From positions 2,170,001 to 2,234,000 of the forward strand of contig NZ_CP041616.1 of NCBI RefSeq assembly GCF_007197575.1: DNA of 64,000 bases, given 5' to 3'. This document shows, in pieces, positions 1 to 8,564 of this stretch (the first letter of the stretch is position 1; every line of letters begins with the position of its first letter). This stretch comes from Ornithinimicrobium ciconiae. GTDB lineage: Bacteria > Actinomycetota > Actinomycetes > Actinomycetales > Dermatophilaceae. The position numbers and the translations under genes are program-made. Under the pieces are notes generated by a model. The model saw only the letters and a list, made by a program, of their open reading frames with translations. It had not been told where the DNA came from and searched no databases.

Positions 1-142
1 GCGCTCCTGGGTCGCCACGCACCGCGGCGGCTCGGTCAGCACGGCAGACTTCGTCGCGCACTGCTCGGAGGTTGCGGGGCGGGACCTGGCGGCCTGGTTC
101 GGCCCCTGGCTGCACGAGACCGCCCTGCCGCCGCTGCCCTGA
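1..142 (+). CDS. M1-family metallopeptidase, C-terminal end (partial)
   Basis: Open reading frame 2 runs from the window edge to TGA at 140-142 and ends in FGPWLHETALPPLP. An aromatic-rich 'aaWFgpWLhetalPplP' ending after a 'FVAHCSEVAGRDL' helix is the usual tail of actinobacterial M1 aminopeptidase-like proteins. The HExxH zinc site would lie upstream, outside the window, so activity cannot be judged. Only about 46 residues are visible. The family call rests on that tail alone. Confidence 0.6.
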   Translation, partial: RSWVATHRGGSVSTADFVAHCSEVAGRDLAAWFGPWLHETALPPLP

Positions 143-205
143 CCGTCAGACGTGAGAGCCGGAAACCCTGTTGAGGCGCGCCCACTTCTCGGCCATCCTG
201 CCTGC

Positions 206-565
206 ATGAGCAGCACCAGCCCGCCCGAGACCTGGCAATCCGTCCGACGCGAGGACGGCGAGCTGATCGGCTTCGTGGCACCTGACGGGGACGGCTGGCA
301 GCCGCTGACGGTCTTTGGCCACCCGCTCTCCGGTGTCGGTGACCTTGAGGCGGCCGAGGAGCGGCTCCATGCGGTGGGGATGAGCTATCTCGCGGAGAAG
401 TGGGAACTGCGTGATGGTCAGGACTGGATCAGCGCCCAGCTGGTCGAGGCCTCGCCCGCCGGTGTGACCGTGCAGCTCGTCGACTTCTTCGAGCACGCGG
501 ACCGTTATGGCGAGCGCACGCACCTCCGGGCGCCCGTGGGCACCGACCGGCTGCGGCTGTCCTGA
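206..565 (+). CDS. Small conserved hypothetical protein (119 aa)
   Basis: I do not recognise a named family. The frame is open further upstream to 152, but the ATG at 206 (MSSTSPPETWQSV) is preferred because the upstream residues look non-coding. The protein is hydrophilic and acidic, has no signal peptide or membrane segment, and carries a regular Trp/Asp-Gly pattern (DGDGW, EKWELRDGQDW) suggesting a small beta-rich cytoplasmic fold. It sits 63 bases after the peptidase on the same strand and converges with the luciferase-like gene. No function is proposed. Confidence 0.6.
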   Translation: MSSTSPPETWQSVRREDGELIGFVAPDGDGWQPLTVFGHPLSGVGDLEAAEERLHAVGMSYLAEKWELRDGQDWISAQLVEASPAGVTVQLVDFFEHADRYGERTHLRAPVGTDRLRLS

Positions 566-621
566 GCTCAGGCCTCGGCACCGCGCCCAGGTCGGCACAG
601 GTCGGGACCGTCCGGTTGAGT

Positions 622-2298
622 TCAGCCCTGGCCGGGATAGAAGCCCAACCGAGCCAGCGGTTCGACGAGCTGGTCCTCCTCATAGGCCAGGTGTGACAGG
701 AGCGTGTCGCTGAGGGCGTTGACCGCCTCGTCGAGCGCAGAGAAGTCGTCAGGGGTGGCGACGAAGTCGATCAGCGCCCGGTCCACGGCCTCGATCACGT
801 CGTGGATCGCGACATGCTCCTGCTCGAGGCGGTCCAGCACCGGGGCCAGGGACCTGTCCGCGCTGCGCAGGTGCGGGAAGACCGAGGCGTCCTCCAGGCT
901 GTGGTGCTGGGTGACCGTGGTGCAGTAGCGCGAGCAGTAGGCGCCCAGGGTCCAGTTGTTCTGCTTCATCGTCATCTCGTTGAGCGAGGACCGCGCCGAG
1001 CCCACGTCGAGAGTGTTGGCCTTGACCTGCTCGATGATCGAGCGCACCTGGGTGAGCTCCTCGCGCAGCATGTCGTGCACGTCGATCAGGTGCTTGCCCA
1101 TCTGCGCGCCCCGGGCGGTATAGGTCACCTCGGGCCCGGACTCCTCCCGCATGGGCCGGGACCCCTCGTCCCACGGCATCGTGGCGCCCAGGCGGGTCCC
1201 GTCGTCCGGGGTGGGGTGCACCCCGAGCCGGTCGTACTGACTCTCGGCGGCGCCGTGCGATCCCGAGCCACCCTGGTCCGCGAGCCTGGACCCCTCACCC
1301 TCGGGCACCGGGTCAGCGTCGGCGGGAGCCTGCGTCACAATCCGCCGGCGGGCATTGCTCTCCGGAGCGGCGGTCGGGGCAGCAGCGGGGGTCACCTGCG
1401 TGTCGGCATACCTGCGCTCGGAGGCGACGAGCTCACGGACCGCCGGCGCGACCTCCTGCCCGAACGCCTCGATGCTCTGCGGGTCGTCTGCGGCGAGGAT
1501 GAAGGTGCCGATGCCGTGGTTGAGGGCCAGCTGGGCCAGACGCTCCACCCAGGCATCAACCCCGCCACGGGGCGGGTTGATGTTGAGCAGCCGGCGTATA
1601 TCGCGGGGATCCCGTCCCACCGCGTCGGCGGCCTCGTCGATGGTCTCGTTGCCGACGCGCAGATCGTCGTCGGACTTCAGGTAGCCCTCGGAGGGCAGCC
1701 AGCCGTCGGCCAGCCGACCGGTCAGGCGCAGCATCCGTGGCTTGTAGGCGCCCAGCCATATCCCGATGTCGTGGGCGGGCGCCGGACCGCGCTTGGCCCC
1801 CACGGCACGGTGGAACTCACCCTCGACGCGCAGCACGGAGGGCTCATCCGCCGCCCAGATGCCCCGGATGACCGCGATCGCCTCCTCCAGCGCCTGCACG
1901 GACTCACCGGGGGTCAACCGCTGCGCGCCCATCGCGACCATCGCGTCCCAGAAGGCACCGGTGCCCAGCCCCAGCTCGACCCGGCCGTTGCTGAGCAGGT
2001 CCAGGCTCGCCGCAGAGCGCGCCAGCACGGCCGGTTGCCGCAGCGGCAGGTTGACGACGTTGGGTGCCAGGTGCACCCGCTCGGTGCGTGCCGCGACATA
2101 GCTCAGCAGGGTCCAGGTGTCCAGGAAGGCCGACTGGTAGGGGTGGTCCTGGAAGGTGACCAGGTCCAGTCCGGCCCCCTCGCTGAGCTGGGCCAGTGAC
2201 ACCGCCTGTTGGGGTTGCTGGTTCACCGGGGTGTGGAACGTGCCGAACAGCAGTTCGTGGCCATAGTCGGAGACGGTCTGCGGCAGTGAGGTGGTCAC
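622..2298 (-). CDS. Luciferase-like flavin-dependent oxidoreductase fused to a hemerythrin domain
   Basis: This 558-residue protein has two modules. Residues about 1-300 match the LLM-class (bacterial luciferase-like) TIM barrel, with LELGLGTG-type glycine turn (RVELGLGTGAFWD) and the ADGWLPSE motif typical of F420/FMN-dependent members. Residues about 300-390 form a Pro/Ala/Glu-rich linker. Residues about 395-550 form a four-helix hemerythrin/HHE domain with iron-type ligands spread over the helices (KHLIDVHD, TQHHSLEDASVFPHL, EQEHVAIHD, LLSHLAYEEDQL). GTG at 2298 is the only sensible start. The fusion suggests an oxygen- or NO-sensing or scavenging module tethered to a flavin/F420 oxidoreductase; substrate unknown. 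It stands alone, 120 bases downstream of an MFS gene. Confidence 0.85.
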   Translation of the reverse strand: MTTSLPQTVSDYGHELLFGTFHTPVNQQPQQAVSLAQLSEGAGLDLVTFQDHPYQSAFLDTWTLLSYVAARTERVHLAPNVVNLPLRQPAVLARSAASLDLLSNGRVELGLGTGAFWDAMVAMGAQRLTPGESVQALEEAIAVIRGIWAADEPSVLRVEGEFHRAVGAKRGPAPAHDIGIWLGAYKPRMLRLTGRLADGWLPSEGYLKSDDDLRVGNETIDEAADAVGRDPRDIRRLLNINPPRGGVDAWVERLAQLALNHGIGTFILAADDPQSIEAFGQEVAPAVRELVASERRYADTQVTPAAAPTAAPESNARRRIVTQAPADADPVPEGEGSRLADQGGSGSHGAAESQYDRLGVHPTPDDGTRLGATMPWDEGSRPMREESGPEVTYTARGAQMGKHLIDVHDMLREELTQVRSIIEQVKANTLDVGSARSSLNEMTMKQNNWTLGAYCSRYCTTVTQHHSLEDASVFPHLRSADRSLAPVLDRLEQEHVAIHDVIEAVDRALIDFVATPDDFSALDEAVNALSDTLLSHLAYEEDQLVEPLARLGFYPGQG

Positions 2299-2304
2299 GC
2301 CCGT

Positions 2305-2331
2305 CTAAACGCCGGGCTCCGTCGGGTTTAG
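2305..2331. repeat. Short inverted repeat upstream of the LLM/hemerythrin gene
   Basis: CTAAAC (2305-2310) and GTTTAG (2326-2331) are exact 6-base arms separated by 15 bases, just upstream of the GTG at 2298. It could be an operator or part of a promoter for the oxidoreductase gene. Six-base arms are weak evidence. Confidence 0.3.
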
Positions 2332-2418
2332 TCCCGCTCAGGAAGGGGCGAAGCGGCAGGGGGAGAGCCGGTGCGTGGCCGGGGTGATCATCACGGGACT
2401 GTTCCCCTCGGAGCCGCG

Positions 2419-3759
2419 TTAGGTCTCGGTGACCCGACGACCCGTGACCACCGTGTAGCCACCCAGCGCCAGGGCGGTCAGAGCTCCCATCGCGCCGAGC
2501 CAGTCATAGCCAAGGTGCTGCACGACCACCCCGGCCAGAGCACCTGCGGCGGCCGCCGACAGCCCCATGATCAGGTCGGATGCACCCTGCACCGAGGCCC
2601 GGTCCTCGACCTGGGCGCCCGCGGCGATCAGGTGCGAGCCAGCGACCATCGTGCAGGACCACCCCAGCCCGAGGAGGAACAGACCGGCCAGCAGCCCAGC
2701 GGACCACCCCGTGGAGGAGGTGGCCGCGAGCAGGCAGGCCAGGACCAGGATCCCGACACCGCCCAGGATCACCGGCCGTGACCCACGACGGTCGGTGAGG
2801 TAGCCGGCCACGGGGGCCAGGCCGTACATGCCCAGGATGTGCATCGAGATGACAAAGCCGATGACCTCCACCTCGGCATGACCGTGCGCCATGTGGATCG
2901 GGGTCATCACCATCACGGCGACCATCACGACATGCCCGATGGTGACCGTCACCGTCCCGAGCAGGACGGTGGGGGAGGCGAGGATCGCCCGGGCCCCGTG
3001 GACCACCGAGCCCCGTTGTCCCACGCGGGGGGTCCGGGCCAGGGCGTCGTCGGCGGGCGCGTCAGTCGGTGCCGGATCGACCGCGACGCCCTTGGCCGGC
3101 GGGGGCAGCGCCAGTGCTCGAGCCGTCAACAGTGGATCGGGCCGCAGCAGGACGTTGACCAGGACCGCGGCCAGGACAAAGCCGGCGGCGCTGAACACCC
3201 AGGCGCCGGCGAGCGGGGGAAGACCCAGTGACTCGGCCATCGCCTTGCCAGGACCGAGCATGTTGGGCCCGAGAACGGAGCCGAGCGTGGTGGCCCAGAC
3301 GACCAGGCTGAGCTGCCGACCGCGACGAGCAGGCACGGCAAGGTCGACCGCGGCGTAGCGTGCCTGGCTGTTGGCCGTCGACGAGGCGCCGAACAGCGCG
3401 GTGCCCAGCAGCAGGAGTGGGAAGCTGCCCAGCTCGGCCGCGAGGATGGCCAGGCCAGCACCGAGGGTGCCAATGAGATAGGCCGCCATCAGGCCCACCC
3501 GCCGACCGCGCGCTGCCATCAGTGCCGCGATCGGGATGGTCAGCAGGGCCCCACCGAGGACCTGCGTGGTGTTGGCCAGCCCCGAGAGGTCATCGCGCCC
3601 ACTGATGTCCGCGGCCATCAGTGCCGCCACGGCGATGCCGCTGGCCACCCCGACACCGCCCAGGACCTGACTGCCCATCAGGGTCCGCACCGTGCGGGTC
3701 TGCAGCGCAACGACATCGCGAGTCTCAAGCACTGGAGAAGGCCCACCGGGATCGGTCAC
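2419..3759 (-). CDS. MFS transporter
   Basis: A membrane protein of about 446 residues with 12 predicted hydrophobic helices and a hydrophilic central loop (about residues 190-230, rich in Pro/Ala/Asp), as in drug/metabolite MFS carriers. The MFS A-like motif in loop 2-3 is present in degenerate form (AARGRRVGL) and again in the second half (GYLTDRRGSRPVI). I place the start at GTG 3759 (VTDPGGPSPVLETRD). An upstream ATG at 3834 would add 25 polar residues that look non-coding and would overlap a palindromic control region. Substrate unknown; likely an exporter. Confidence 0.8.
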   Translation of the reverse strand: MTDPGGPSPVLETRDVVALQTRTVRTLMGSQVLGGVGVASGIAVAALMAADISGRDDLSGLANTTQVLGGALLTIPIAALMAARGRRVGLMAAYLIGTLGAGLAILAAELGSFPLLLLGTALFGASSTANSQARYAAVDLAVPARRGRQLSLVVWATTLGSVLGPNMLGPGKAMAESLGLPPLAGAWVFSAAGFVLAAVLVNVLLRPDPLLTARALALPPPAKGVAVDPAPTDAPADDALARTPRVGQRGSVVHGARAILASPTVLLGTVTVTIGHVVMVAVMVMTPIHMAHGHAEVEVIGFVISMHILGMYGLAPVAGYLTDRRGSRPVILGGVGILVLACLLAATSSTGWSAGLLAGLFLLGLGWSCTMVAGSHLIAAGAQVEDRASVQGASDLIMGLSAAAAGALAGVVVQHLGYDWLGAMGALTALALGGYTVVTGRRVTET

Positions 3760-3835
3760 CGACGTAGTGTGGCACCGACGGTCAAGAGCCGGCCACGAGG
3801 ATGGCTGCTGACGGTCAACTCGGCACACACTCATG

Positions 3836-3856
3836 CGACACGAACGTGTCGTTCGT
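3836..3856. promoter_or_regulatory. Overlapping palindromes in the MFS/NlpC divergent control region
   Basis: CGACACG-AA-CGTGTCG (3836-3851) is a perfect palindrome with 7-base arms. It overlaps ACGAACG-TGT-CGTTCGT (3840-3856), also perfect. It lies between the leftward MFS gene and the rightward NlpC/P60 transcription unit, where a dimeric repressor would bind. No adjacent regulator gene exists, so the binding protein is unknown. Confidence 0.45.
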
Positions 3857-3960
3857 TACCCTTTTGTGACTTTGGTGTCTCGACCCTGTACCGTTGTCCA
3901 GGTTCGTCGAACGACGAATCCCGCAGTCCGGACGCCGAGTCTTGTCACCGGATCGCGTGC

Positions 3961-4105
3961 CTCCTTTGTGACGACTGACAAGAACGGGGAACCCACTTCC
4001 CCGGGAGGAAACTCCCTTGGGGCTAAGGCCCGGCCTGGCAACAGGTCGGACCCGGGCAACACTCCAGCCCGCGCCCGACAGCTAACTCCGTAGGCGATGG
4101 AGAGG
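3961..4105 (+). ncRNA. c-di-AMP riboswitch (ydaO/yuaA class)
   Basis: The leader contains the hallmark blocks of the ydaO class in order: GGGGAACCCA (about 3987-3996), the TTGGGGCTAAGGC block (about 4018), and the 3' signature CGACAGCTAACTCCGTAGGCG ending just before the gene. In actinobacteria this class sits upstream of NlpC/P60-type resuscitation and wall hydrolase genes, exactly as here, and c-di-AMP binding turns expression off. CTCC near 3961-3964 can pair with GGAG at 4099-4102, so the ligand-stabilised P1 helix would cover the Shine-Dalgarno. This points to translational control (inference). Confidence 0.9.
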
Positions 4106-4111
4106 TACCTC

Positions 4112-5137
4112 GTGACCCAGACTGCCCCCGGCGGACGCCACCGCGCGCCCAGCCGCATTTCTAGTGCCCTTGCCCAGGGCCGCTACTCAGCCACCTCAAC
4201 ATTCTCAGTCGCCGCTTCCGGCGGACTGCTGGCGTCCTCCATCCTGGTCGCCACCACTCAGCCCTCAACCGAGTTCGAGTCGGCGATGGCTGCCCTCGCG
4301 CCGGTCTCCGGCTCCGAGACCATCTCGACCGGACAGCTCGCTGCCACCGCTTCGGACCAGTCGGAGGGCGTCCAGGCCATTGCGGCCGCGCTCACCGGCA
4401 GCGCGTCCTCACTGACCCTGCCGACCGTCACTGACACCGTCAGTGCGGCCGATGTCCCGGCCGTGGCCGTGGCCGCTCCGGCCGACGCCGCCAACGCGCC
4501 TATGGGCGAACTCGGCTTCGTCGGGGTGACCCCTGTCGTCGAGGAGCCGGTCGAGGTGGCCGCTCCCGAGGCGCCCGCCGAGACGTCTGTCGAGACGTCC
4601 GCCCCGCAGACCGAGGGTGCTTCTGCTGCCGAGGCTCGGACGGAGACCTCGTCGAGCAGCCGTTCGGAGGCCCGCACGGAGGCGCCCGCCGCTTCGGCCC
4701 CTGCTCCGGCACCGAAGCCCGAGCCCGCCCCGGAGCCCAAGCCTGAGCCGGCACCCGCCCCGGCACCGCCGTCCGGCGGTGGCGAGGGAGCCATCGGCTG
4801 GGCCTACGCCCACCTCGGCCTGCCCTACATCTACGGCTCTGACAGCGGCGGTGGCTACGACTGCTCCGGCTTCGTCAAGGCCGCCTATGCCTCGGCCGGC
4901 AAGAGCCTGCCGCACGGCAGCTCGGCGCAGTACAGCGCCACCAGCCGTGTGTCGCTGAGCAACATCCAGCGCGGCGACCTGCTCTTCTACAGCAACGGTG
5001 GCGGCATCTATCACGTCGCCATCTATCTCGGTGACGGTCAGGTCATCCACTCGCTGCGCGACGGCAGCGGCTTCAGCGGCTCCAAGGTCACCGGGATGAA
5101 CTACTCCCCGGGCCTGTTCGCCGCTGGTCGCCCCTGA
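4112..5137 (+). CDS. NlpC/P60 family peptidoglycan endopeptidase
   Basis: A secreted wall hydrolase of 341 residues. The N-terminus is basic, followed by a hydrophobic segment (about residues 26-45, FSVAASGGLLASSILVA) acting as signal or anchor. A long Ala/Pro/Glu/Ser-rich region with a PEPAPEPKPEPAPAP stretch spans the wall. The catalytic NlpC/P60 domain occupies the last 115 residues, with Cys in YDCSGF and His in IYHVAIYLGDG. The start is GTG 4112, not the in-frame ATG at 4097: GGAGAGG at 4099-4105 is spaced 6 bases from GTG, and the ATG falls inside the riboswitch. It should cleave D-gamma-Glu-mDAP peptide bonds during growth or daughter-cell separation, under c-di-AMP control. Confidence 0.92.
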   Translation: MTQTAPGGRHRAPSRISSALAQGRYSATSTFSVAASGGLLASSILVATTQPSTEFESAMAALAPVSGSETISTGQLAATASDQSEGVQAIAAALTGSASSLTLPTVTDTVSAADVPAVAVAAPADAANAPMGELGFVGVTPVVEEPVEVAAPEAPAETSVETSAPQTEGASAAEARTETSSSSRSEARTEAPAASAPAPAPKPEPAPEPKPEPAPAPAPPSGGGEGAIGWAYAHLGLPYIYGSDSGGGYDCSGFVKAAYASAGKSLPHGSSAQYSATSRVSLSNIQRGDLLFYSNGGGIYHVAIYLGDGQVIHSLRDGSGFSGSKVTGMNYSPGLFAAGRP

Positions 5138-5162
5138 CGCAGCACGCCCCACCTCAGCTCTG

Positions 5163-5205
5163 ACGCCACCGGGCGTGGTCACCTCGTGACCACGCCCGGT
5201 GGCGT
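5163..5205 (+). terminator. Strong stem-loop terminator after NlpC/P60 gene
   Basis: A perfect 20-base inverted repeat (5163-5182 and 5186-5205) with a 3-base CTC loop begins 25 bases after the stop codon. There is no U-run, which is common for actinobacterial terminators. The next gene probably starts just beyond it. Confidence 0.8.
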
Positions 5206-5228
5206 TGTGCTGTGACATCGTGGGAGCC

Positions 5229-6062
5229 GTGCAGCCACCCCCCGAGGTCTTTGACCTCTTCGCCGTCCCCGGGCATGCCATCGCCCTTCAGGGCGGCAGG
5301 GGCACCAGCGTCCTCGCCGGTGACCTGGTGTTGTCCCCAGGGCGCGACGCAGACACGGCCTCCTGGCTCAGTCCGGTGCTGGCTCGTCTCGCTGCGCAGT
5401 TGGACCACGAGCAGACCAGGTCGCTGCGTCTGGCCATGCCCATCCCGACACGCGACCTGCGGTGGGTGGTCGACGGGTGGGGCGCGACCCGCTTCGAGCC
5501 GGGCACCCGTGCCTGCCAGGACCTCGACGTGCTGGTAGCCACCGGTCGACTGCTGCATGCCCACCTCAAGGCTGCGCTGATCGTGCCACCGTCCGGCCTG
5601 CGCACCCGCCACGACCGGTGGTCACGCGCCGAACGTGTCGCGTTCGGCGCCGACCCGGTGAGCGAGGCACCAGGAGTGTCAGCGACGTCGTCACGCAGGA
5701 ATGCCGCGGAGGTCCAGGAGCTGGTGTCCGATCTGTGCGCCGAGCGTGACGCTGCAGGCAGCGGACCGAGCGACCTCGGCCCTGACCAGCTCGTCCACCG
5801 CGACCTAGCCGGCAATGTCCTCCTGGACTCCAGCGGTCTGCCGCTCGTCATCGACCTGGCGCCCTCCTGGCGTCCGGCACTGTGGGCCGAGGCGGTCTGT
5901 GTGCTCGACGCGGTGCTCTGGCTGCAGGCCGACCCGCAGGTGATGCACGAGTGGGCCGAGGGCCCACGCCGACAGGCGATGCTGCGAGCAGGCATCTTTC
6001 GGGTGCTCAGCGACCGCCCCTGCGATGTCGCGGCCTATCGCCGGGTGCTGGCACCGGCTTAG
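5229..6062 (+). CDS. APH/choline-kinase-like protein of the actinobacterial TIGR02569 type
   Basis: About 277 residues beginning VQPPPEVFDLFAVPG, a start shared by a conserved actinobacterial family related to aminoglycoside phosphotransferases. The phosphotransfer-like loop HRDLAGNVLL (His-Asp and the Asn of Brenner's motif) and a following VIDLAP metal-binding Asp are present, so catalysis is possible. The Gly-rich N-terminal segment GGRGTSVLAGDLVLSP corresponds to the nucleotide region but lacks a clear kinase Lys. GTG 5229 is chosen over 5220 by family start. Cytoplasmic; true substrate unknown. It converges with the TPR gene, overlapping it by 4 bases. Confidence 0.7.
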   Translation: MQPPPEVFDLFAVPGHAIALQGGRGTSVLAGDLVLSPGRDADTASWLSPVLARLAAQLDHEQTRSLRLAMPIPTRDLRWVVDGWGATRFEPGTRACQDLDVLVATGRLLHAHLKAALIVPPSGLRTRHDRWSRAERVAFGADPVSEAPGVSATSSRRNAAEVQELVSDLCAERDAAGSGPSDLGPDQLVHRDLAGNVLLDSSGLPLVIDLAPSWRPALWAEAVCVLDAVLWLQADPQVMHEWAEGPRRQAMLRAGIFRVLSDRPCDVAAYRRVLAPA

Positions 6063-6649
6063 GCCTCGCCGGCCCCCTCGTCCACGGCATCCAGGAAGCC
6101 CATCGCGAGCTCGTCATACTCGTCGGGCTCCATGCCCTGCTCCTGTCGCACCCGCCAGCGTGCCACGCACAGCAGACCCAGGTCGGCGGGCGGCCCATCC
6201 ACCTCCTCGGCCAGGGCGATGCCGCGGGTGGACCAACCCAGCGACTGCCTCAGATCGCCGTTCAGCTCCCACACCGTGGCCATCGCCAGATAGGTGTCGA
6301 CGCGTTCCGGCCGTGCGCGGCGCAGCGTCTCCGAGAGGGTCCGAGCCTCCTGCGGGCGGTCGAGCTGGAAGAGGGTGTCCACGACATAGGCGTTCGCGTC
6401 GGGTCCTTCGGAGGTCCCCAGCTCAGCCGCGCGCTGGTAGTGGGCGAGGGCGCCTGAGAGGTCCGCGGCCCGGCTGAGCAGATCTCCGGCCGCGATCAGG
6501 AGGTCACCGGGGAAGGGAATGTCCTGGGGGTGGGGACTCTCGGCCCAGGAGGCCAGATCAGCCGCCGCGCTGGCATGCTCGGCCGGGGAGGCGGAGCGCA
6601 AGGCCTCCTCGAGATCGTCCAGGTCCTCAAAGCTCACGGGGTCACGCAT
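6059..6649 (-). CDS. TPR-like repeat protein
   Basis: 196 residues with an all-helical, Ala/Leu-rich pattern characteristic of tetratricopeptide repeats: GDLLSRAADLSGALAHYQRAAEL, then a second unit around DTLFQLDRPQEARTLSETL, then VWELNGDLRQSLGWSTRGIALAEE. No signal peptide. ATG 6649 is chosen; the frame extends to 6697 but the extra residues are basic and unlikely to be coded. A scaffold or secretion-associated role is possible but nothing nearby defines it. Confidence 0.7.
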   Translation of the reverse strand: MRDPVSFEDLDDLEEALRSASPAEHASAAADLASWAESPHPQDIPFPGDLLIAAGDLLSRAADLSGALAHYQRAAELGTSEGPDANAYVVDTLFQLDRPQEARTLSETLRRARPERVDTYLAMATVWELNGDLRQSLGWSTRGIALAEEVDGPPADLGLLCVARWRVRQEQGMEPDEYDELAMGFLDAVDEGAGEA

Positions 6650-6766
6650 GGTGACCAGCCTACGGACTGCTGCGCACCGGGGCAGTCGGCGACGCAAGGA
6701 GGGCGGATCACGAGGTGGCCGAAATGGAGTTGGTAACTGTCAGTGGTGGGGGAGAGGATGCCTCAT

Positions 6767-7708
6767 GTGAACGCACCTGGAGCAGCGGATCCCATCGTCC
6801 GCGCCACGGACCTGACCAAGATCTATGGCGATAACCGCGCGGTCGACGGCATCTCGTTCAGCATCAGCTCCGGTGAGTCCTTCGGCCTGCTGGGCCCCAA
6901 CGGGGCCGGCAAGTCCACCACGATGCGGATGATCGGTGGGACCCTGACCCGCACCGGCGGGTCCATGCTGGTCGCCGGGCTCGATCCGGCCGAGCGCGGC
7001 CCGGAGGTGCGCGCTCACCTCGGGGTCGTCCCCCAGCAGGACAACCTCGACGAGGAGCTGACGGTCCGGGACAACCTCATCGTCTATGGCCGATACTTCG
7101 GGCTGTCCCACTCCTACCTGCGGACCAAGGCGGACGAGCTGATCGAGTTTGCCCAGCTCACGGACAAGGCCAAGTCCAAGACGACGGCCCTGTCCGGTGG
7201 CATGAAGCGCCGGCTGACCATCGCCCGCGCCCTGGTCAATGAGCCCAAGCTCCTCCTCCTCGACGAGCCGACGACCGGCCTGGACCCGCAGGCCCGCCAC
7301 GTCCTCTGGGACCGGCTGTTCCGGCTCAAGGAGGTCGGTGTCACGCTCGTGGTGACGACGCACTTCATGGACGAGGCCGAGCAGCTGTGCGACCGGCTGA
7401 TCGTCATCGACCACGGCTCGATCATGGCTGAGGGCAGCCCCCGCTCCCTGATCAAGGACTACTCCACGCGCGAGGTCGTCGAGCTCCGCTTCGGTGCACA
7501 GCGCAACGCGGCGGTGGTCGACCAGCTCGCTGACATCGCCACCCGACTCGAGGTGCTCCCGGACCGCATCCTCGTCTACACCGACGACGGTGAGGCGGCG
7601 CTGGAAGAGGTCACCGGGCGCGGTCTCAACCCGATCACCTCGCTGGTGCGACGCTCCTCCCTCGAGGATGTCTTCCTCCGGTTGACAGGACGGACCCTCG
7701 TTGACTGA
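6767..7708 (+). CDS. ABC-2 type exporter, ATP-binding subunit (NodI/DrrA-like)
   Basis: About 313 residues with Walker A GPNGAGKST, signature LSGGMKRRLTIARAL, Walker B LLLLDEPTTGLD and the H-loop VVTTHFMDEAE. The NodI/DrrA family drives ABC-2 permeases exporting lipids, drugs or polysaccharides. GTG 6767 has GGGGAGAGG nine bases upstream; ATG 6758 is in frame but directly abuts that site. The next two genes encode the permeases and overlap in sequence, so the three form one operon. Substrate unknown. Confidence 0.9.
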   Translation: MNAPGAADPIVRATDLTKIYGDNRAVDGISFSISSGESFGLLGPNGAGKSTTMRMIGGTLTRTGGSMLVAGLDPAERGPEVRAHLGVVPQQDNLDEELTVRDNLIVYGRYFGLSHSYLRTKADELIEFAQLTDKAKSKTTALSGGMKRRLTIARALVNEPKLLLLDEPTTGLDPQARHVLWDRLFRLKEVGVTLVVTTHFMDEAEQLCDRLIVIDHGSIMAEGSPRSLIKDYSTREVVELRFGAQRNAAVVDQLADIATRLEVLPDRILVYTDDGEAALEEVTGRGLNPITSLVRRSSLEDVFLRLTGRTLVD

Positions 7709-8564
7709 CACGGCACAGGACCTGCAACGCCTCGCCGCCTCCGGTCGGGTCCCACCACCAGAGGTGATGGCAGCACGAGCCCGGCGGTGGGGCTGGTGGT
7801 ACTACATCGAGTACTGGCTGCGCACCGCCAGGGCGTGGGCGCAGTCGATCCTGATCTACATGATCGGCGAGCCGCTGCTCTACCTGATCGCCCTCGGCGT
7901 CGGTCTGGGCACGTTGGTCGACAACGGTGTGGGCACCGTCGACGGTGTGCCTTACCTGGTGTTCGTGGCCCCCGCCCTGCTGATCTCCACCGTCGTGATG
8001 TCGACCGGTGGCGAGCTGACCTACCCGGTGATGGCCGGTTTCAAGTGGGACCGCCTCTACTACGGCCCGCACGCGACGCCGGTCACTCCCGCCCAGATCG
8101 GCACCGGCCACTTCCTCGCGGTGCTGATCCGGTTCGTCGTCCAGGCCGCGATCTTCTGGGTAATCATGGTGGCCTTCGGCGCCGTGCCACGAGGCGTGCT
8201 GGTCTCTGCCCTGGTGATCCCGATCGGCGTGCTGTCTGCCGCGGCCTTCGGTGCCGTCTTGCAGGCCTATGCCTCGACGTTGACGGACGAGGGCTACCAG
8301 TTTGCCTTCGTGCAGCGTTTCGTCATCATGCCGATGTTCCTGTTCGCCGGCACCTTCTTCCCACTGTCCTCCATGCCGGTCTATCTGCACTGGATCGGCT
8401 GGATCTCCCCGGTGTGGCACGGCACCCAGCTCGCCCGACAGGTGACCTACGGGGCGGTCGAGCCCGTGTGGTTGACCCTGCTGCACGTGGTGTTCCTGGC
8501 GGTCATGACCGTGGCAGGCGTGCTGTGGCTGCGACGCAGCTACACCCGTCGGATGGGAGCCTGA
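7701..8564 (+). CDS. ABC-2 type transporter permease
   Basis: 287 residues with about six hydrophobic helices and the ABC-2 membrane fold (YYIEYWLRTARAWAQSILIYMIGEPLLYLIALGVGLG at the first helices; FLFAGTFFPLSSMP in the conserved C-terminal re-entrant region). It starts at TTG 7701, overlapping the ATPase gene by 8 bases. It resembles the downstream permease in layout, suggesting a heterodimer formed after gene duplication. Confidence 0.88.
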   Translation: MTDTAQDLQRLAASGRVPPPEVMAARARRWGWWYYIEYWLRTARAWAQSILIYMIGEPLLYLIALGVGLGTLVDNGVGTVDGVPYLVFVAPALLISTVVMSTGGELTYPVMAGFKWDRLYYGPHATPVTPAQIGTGHFLAVLIRFVVQAAIFWVIMVAFGAVPRGVLVSALVIPIGVLSAAAFGAVLQAYASTLTDEGYQFAFVQRFVIMPMFLFAGTFFPLSSMPVYLHWIGWISPVWHGTQLARQVTYGAVEPVWLTLLHVVFLAVMTVAGVLWLRRSYTRRMGA

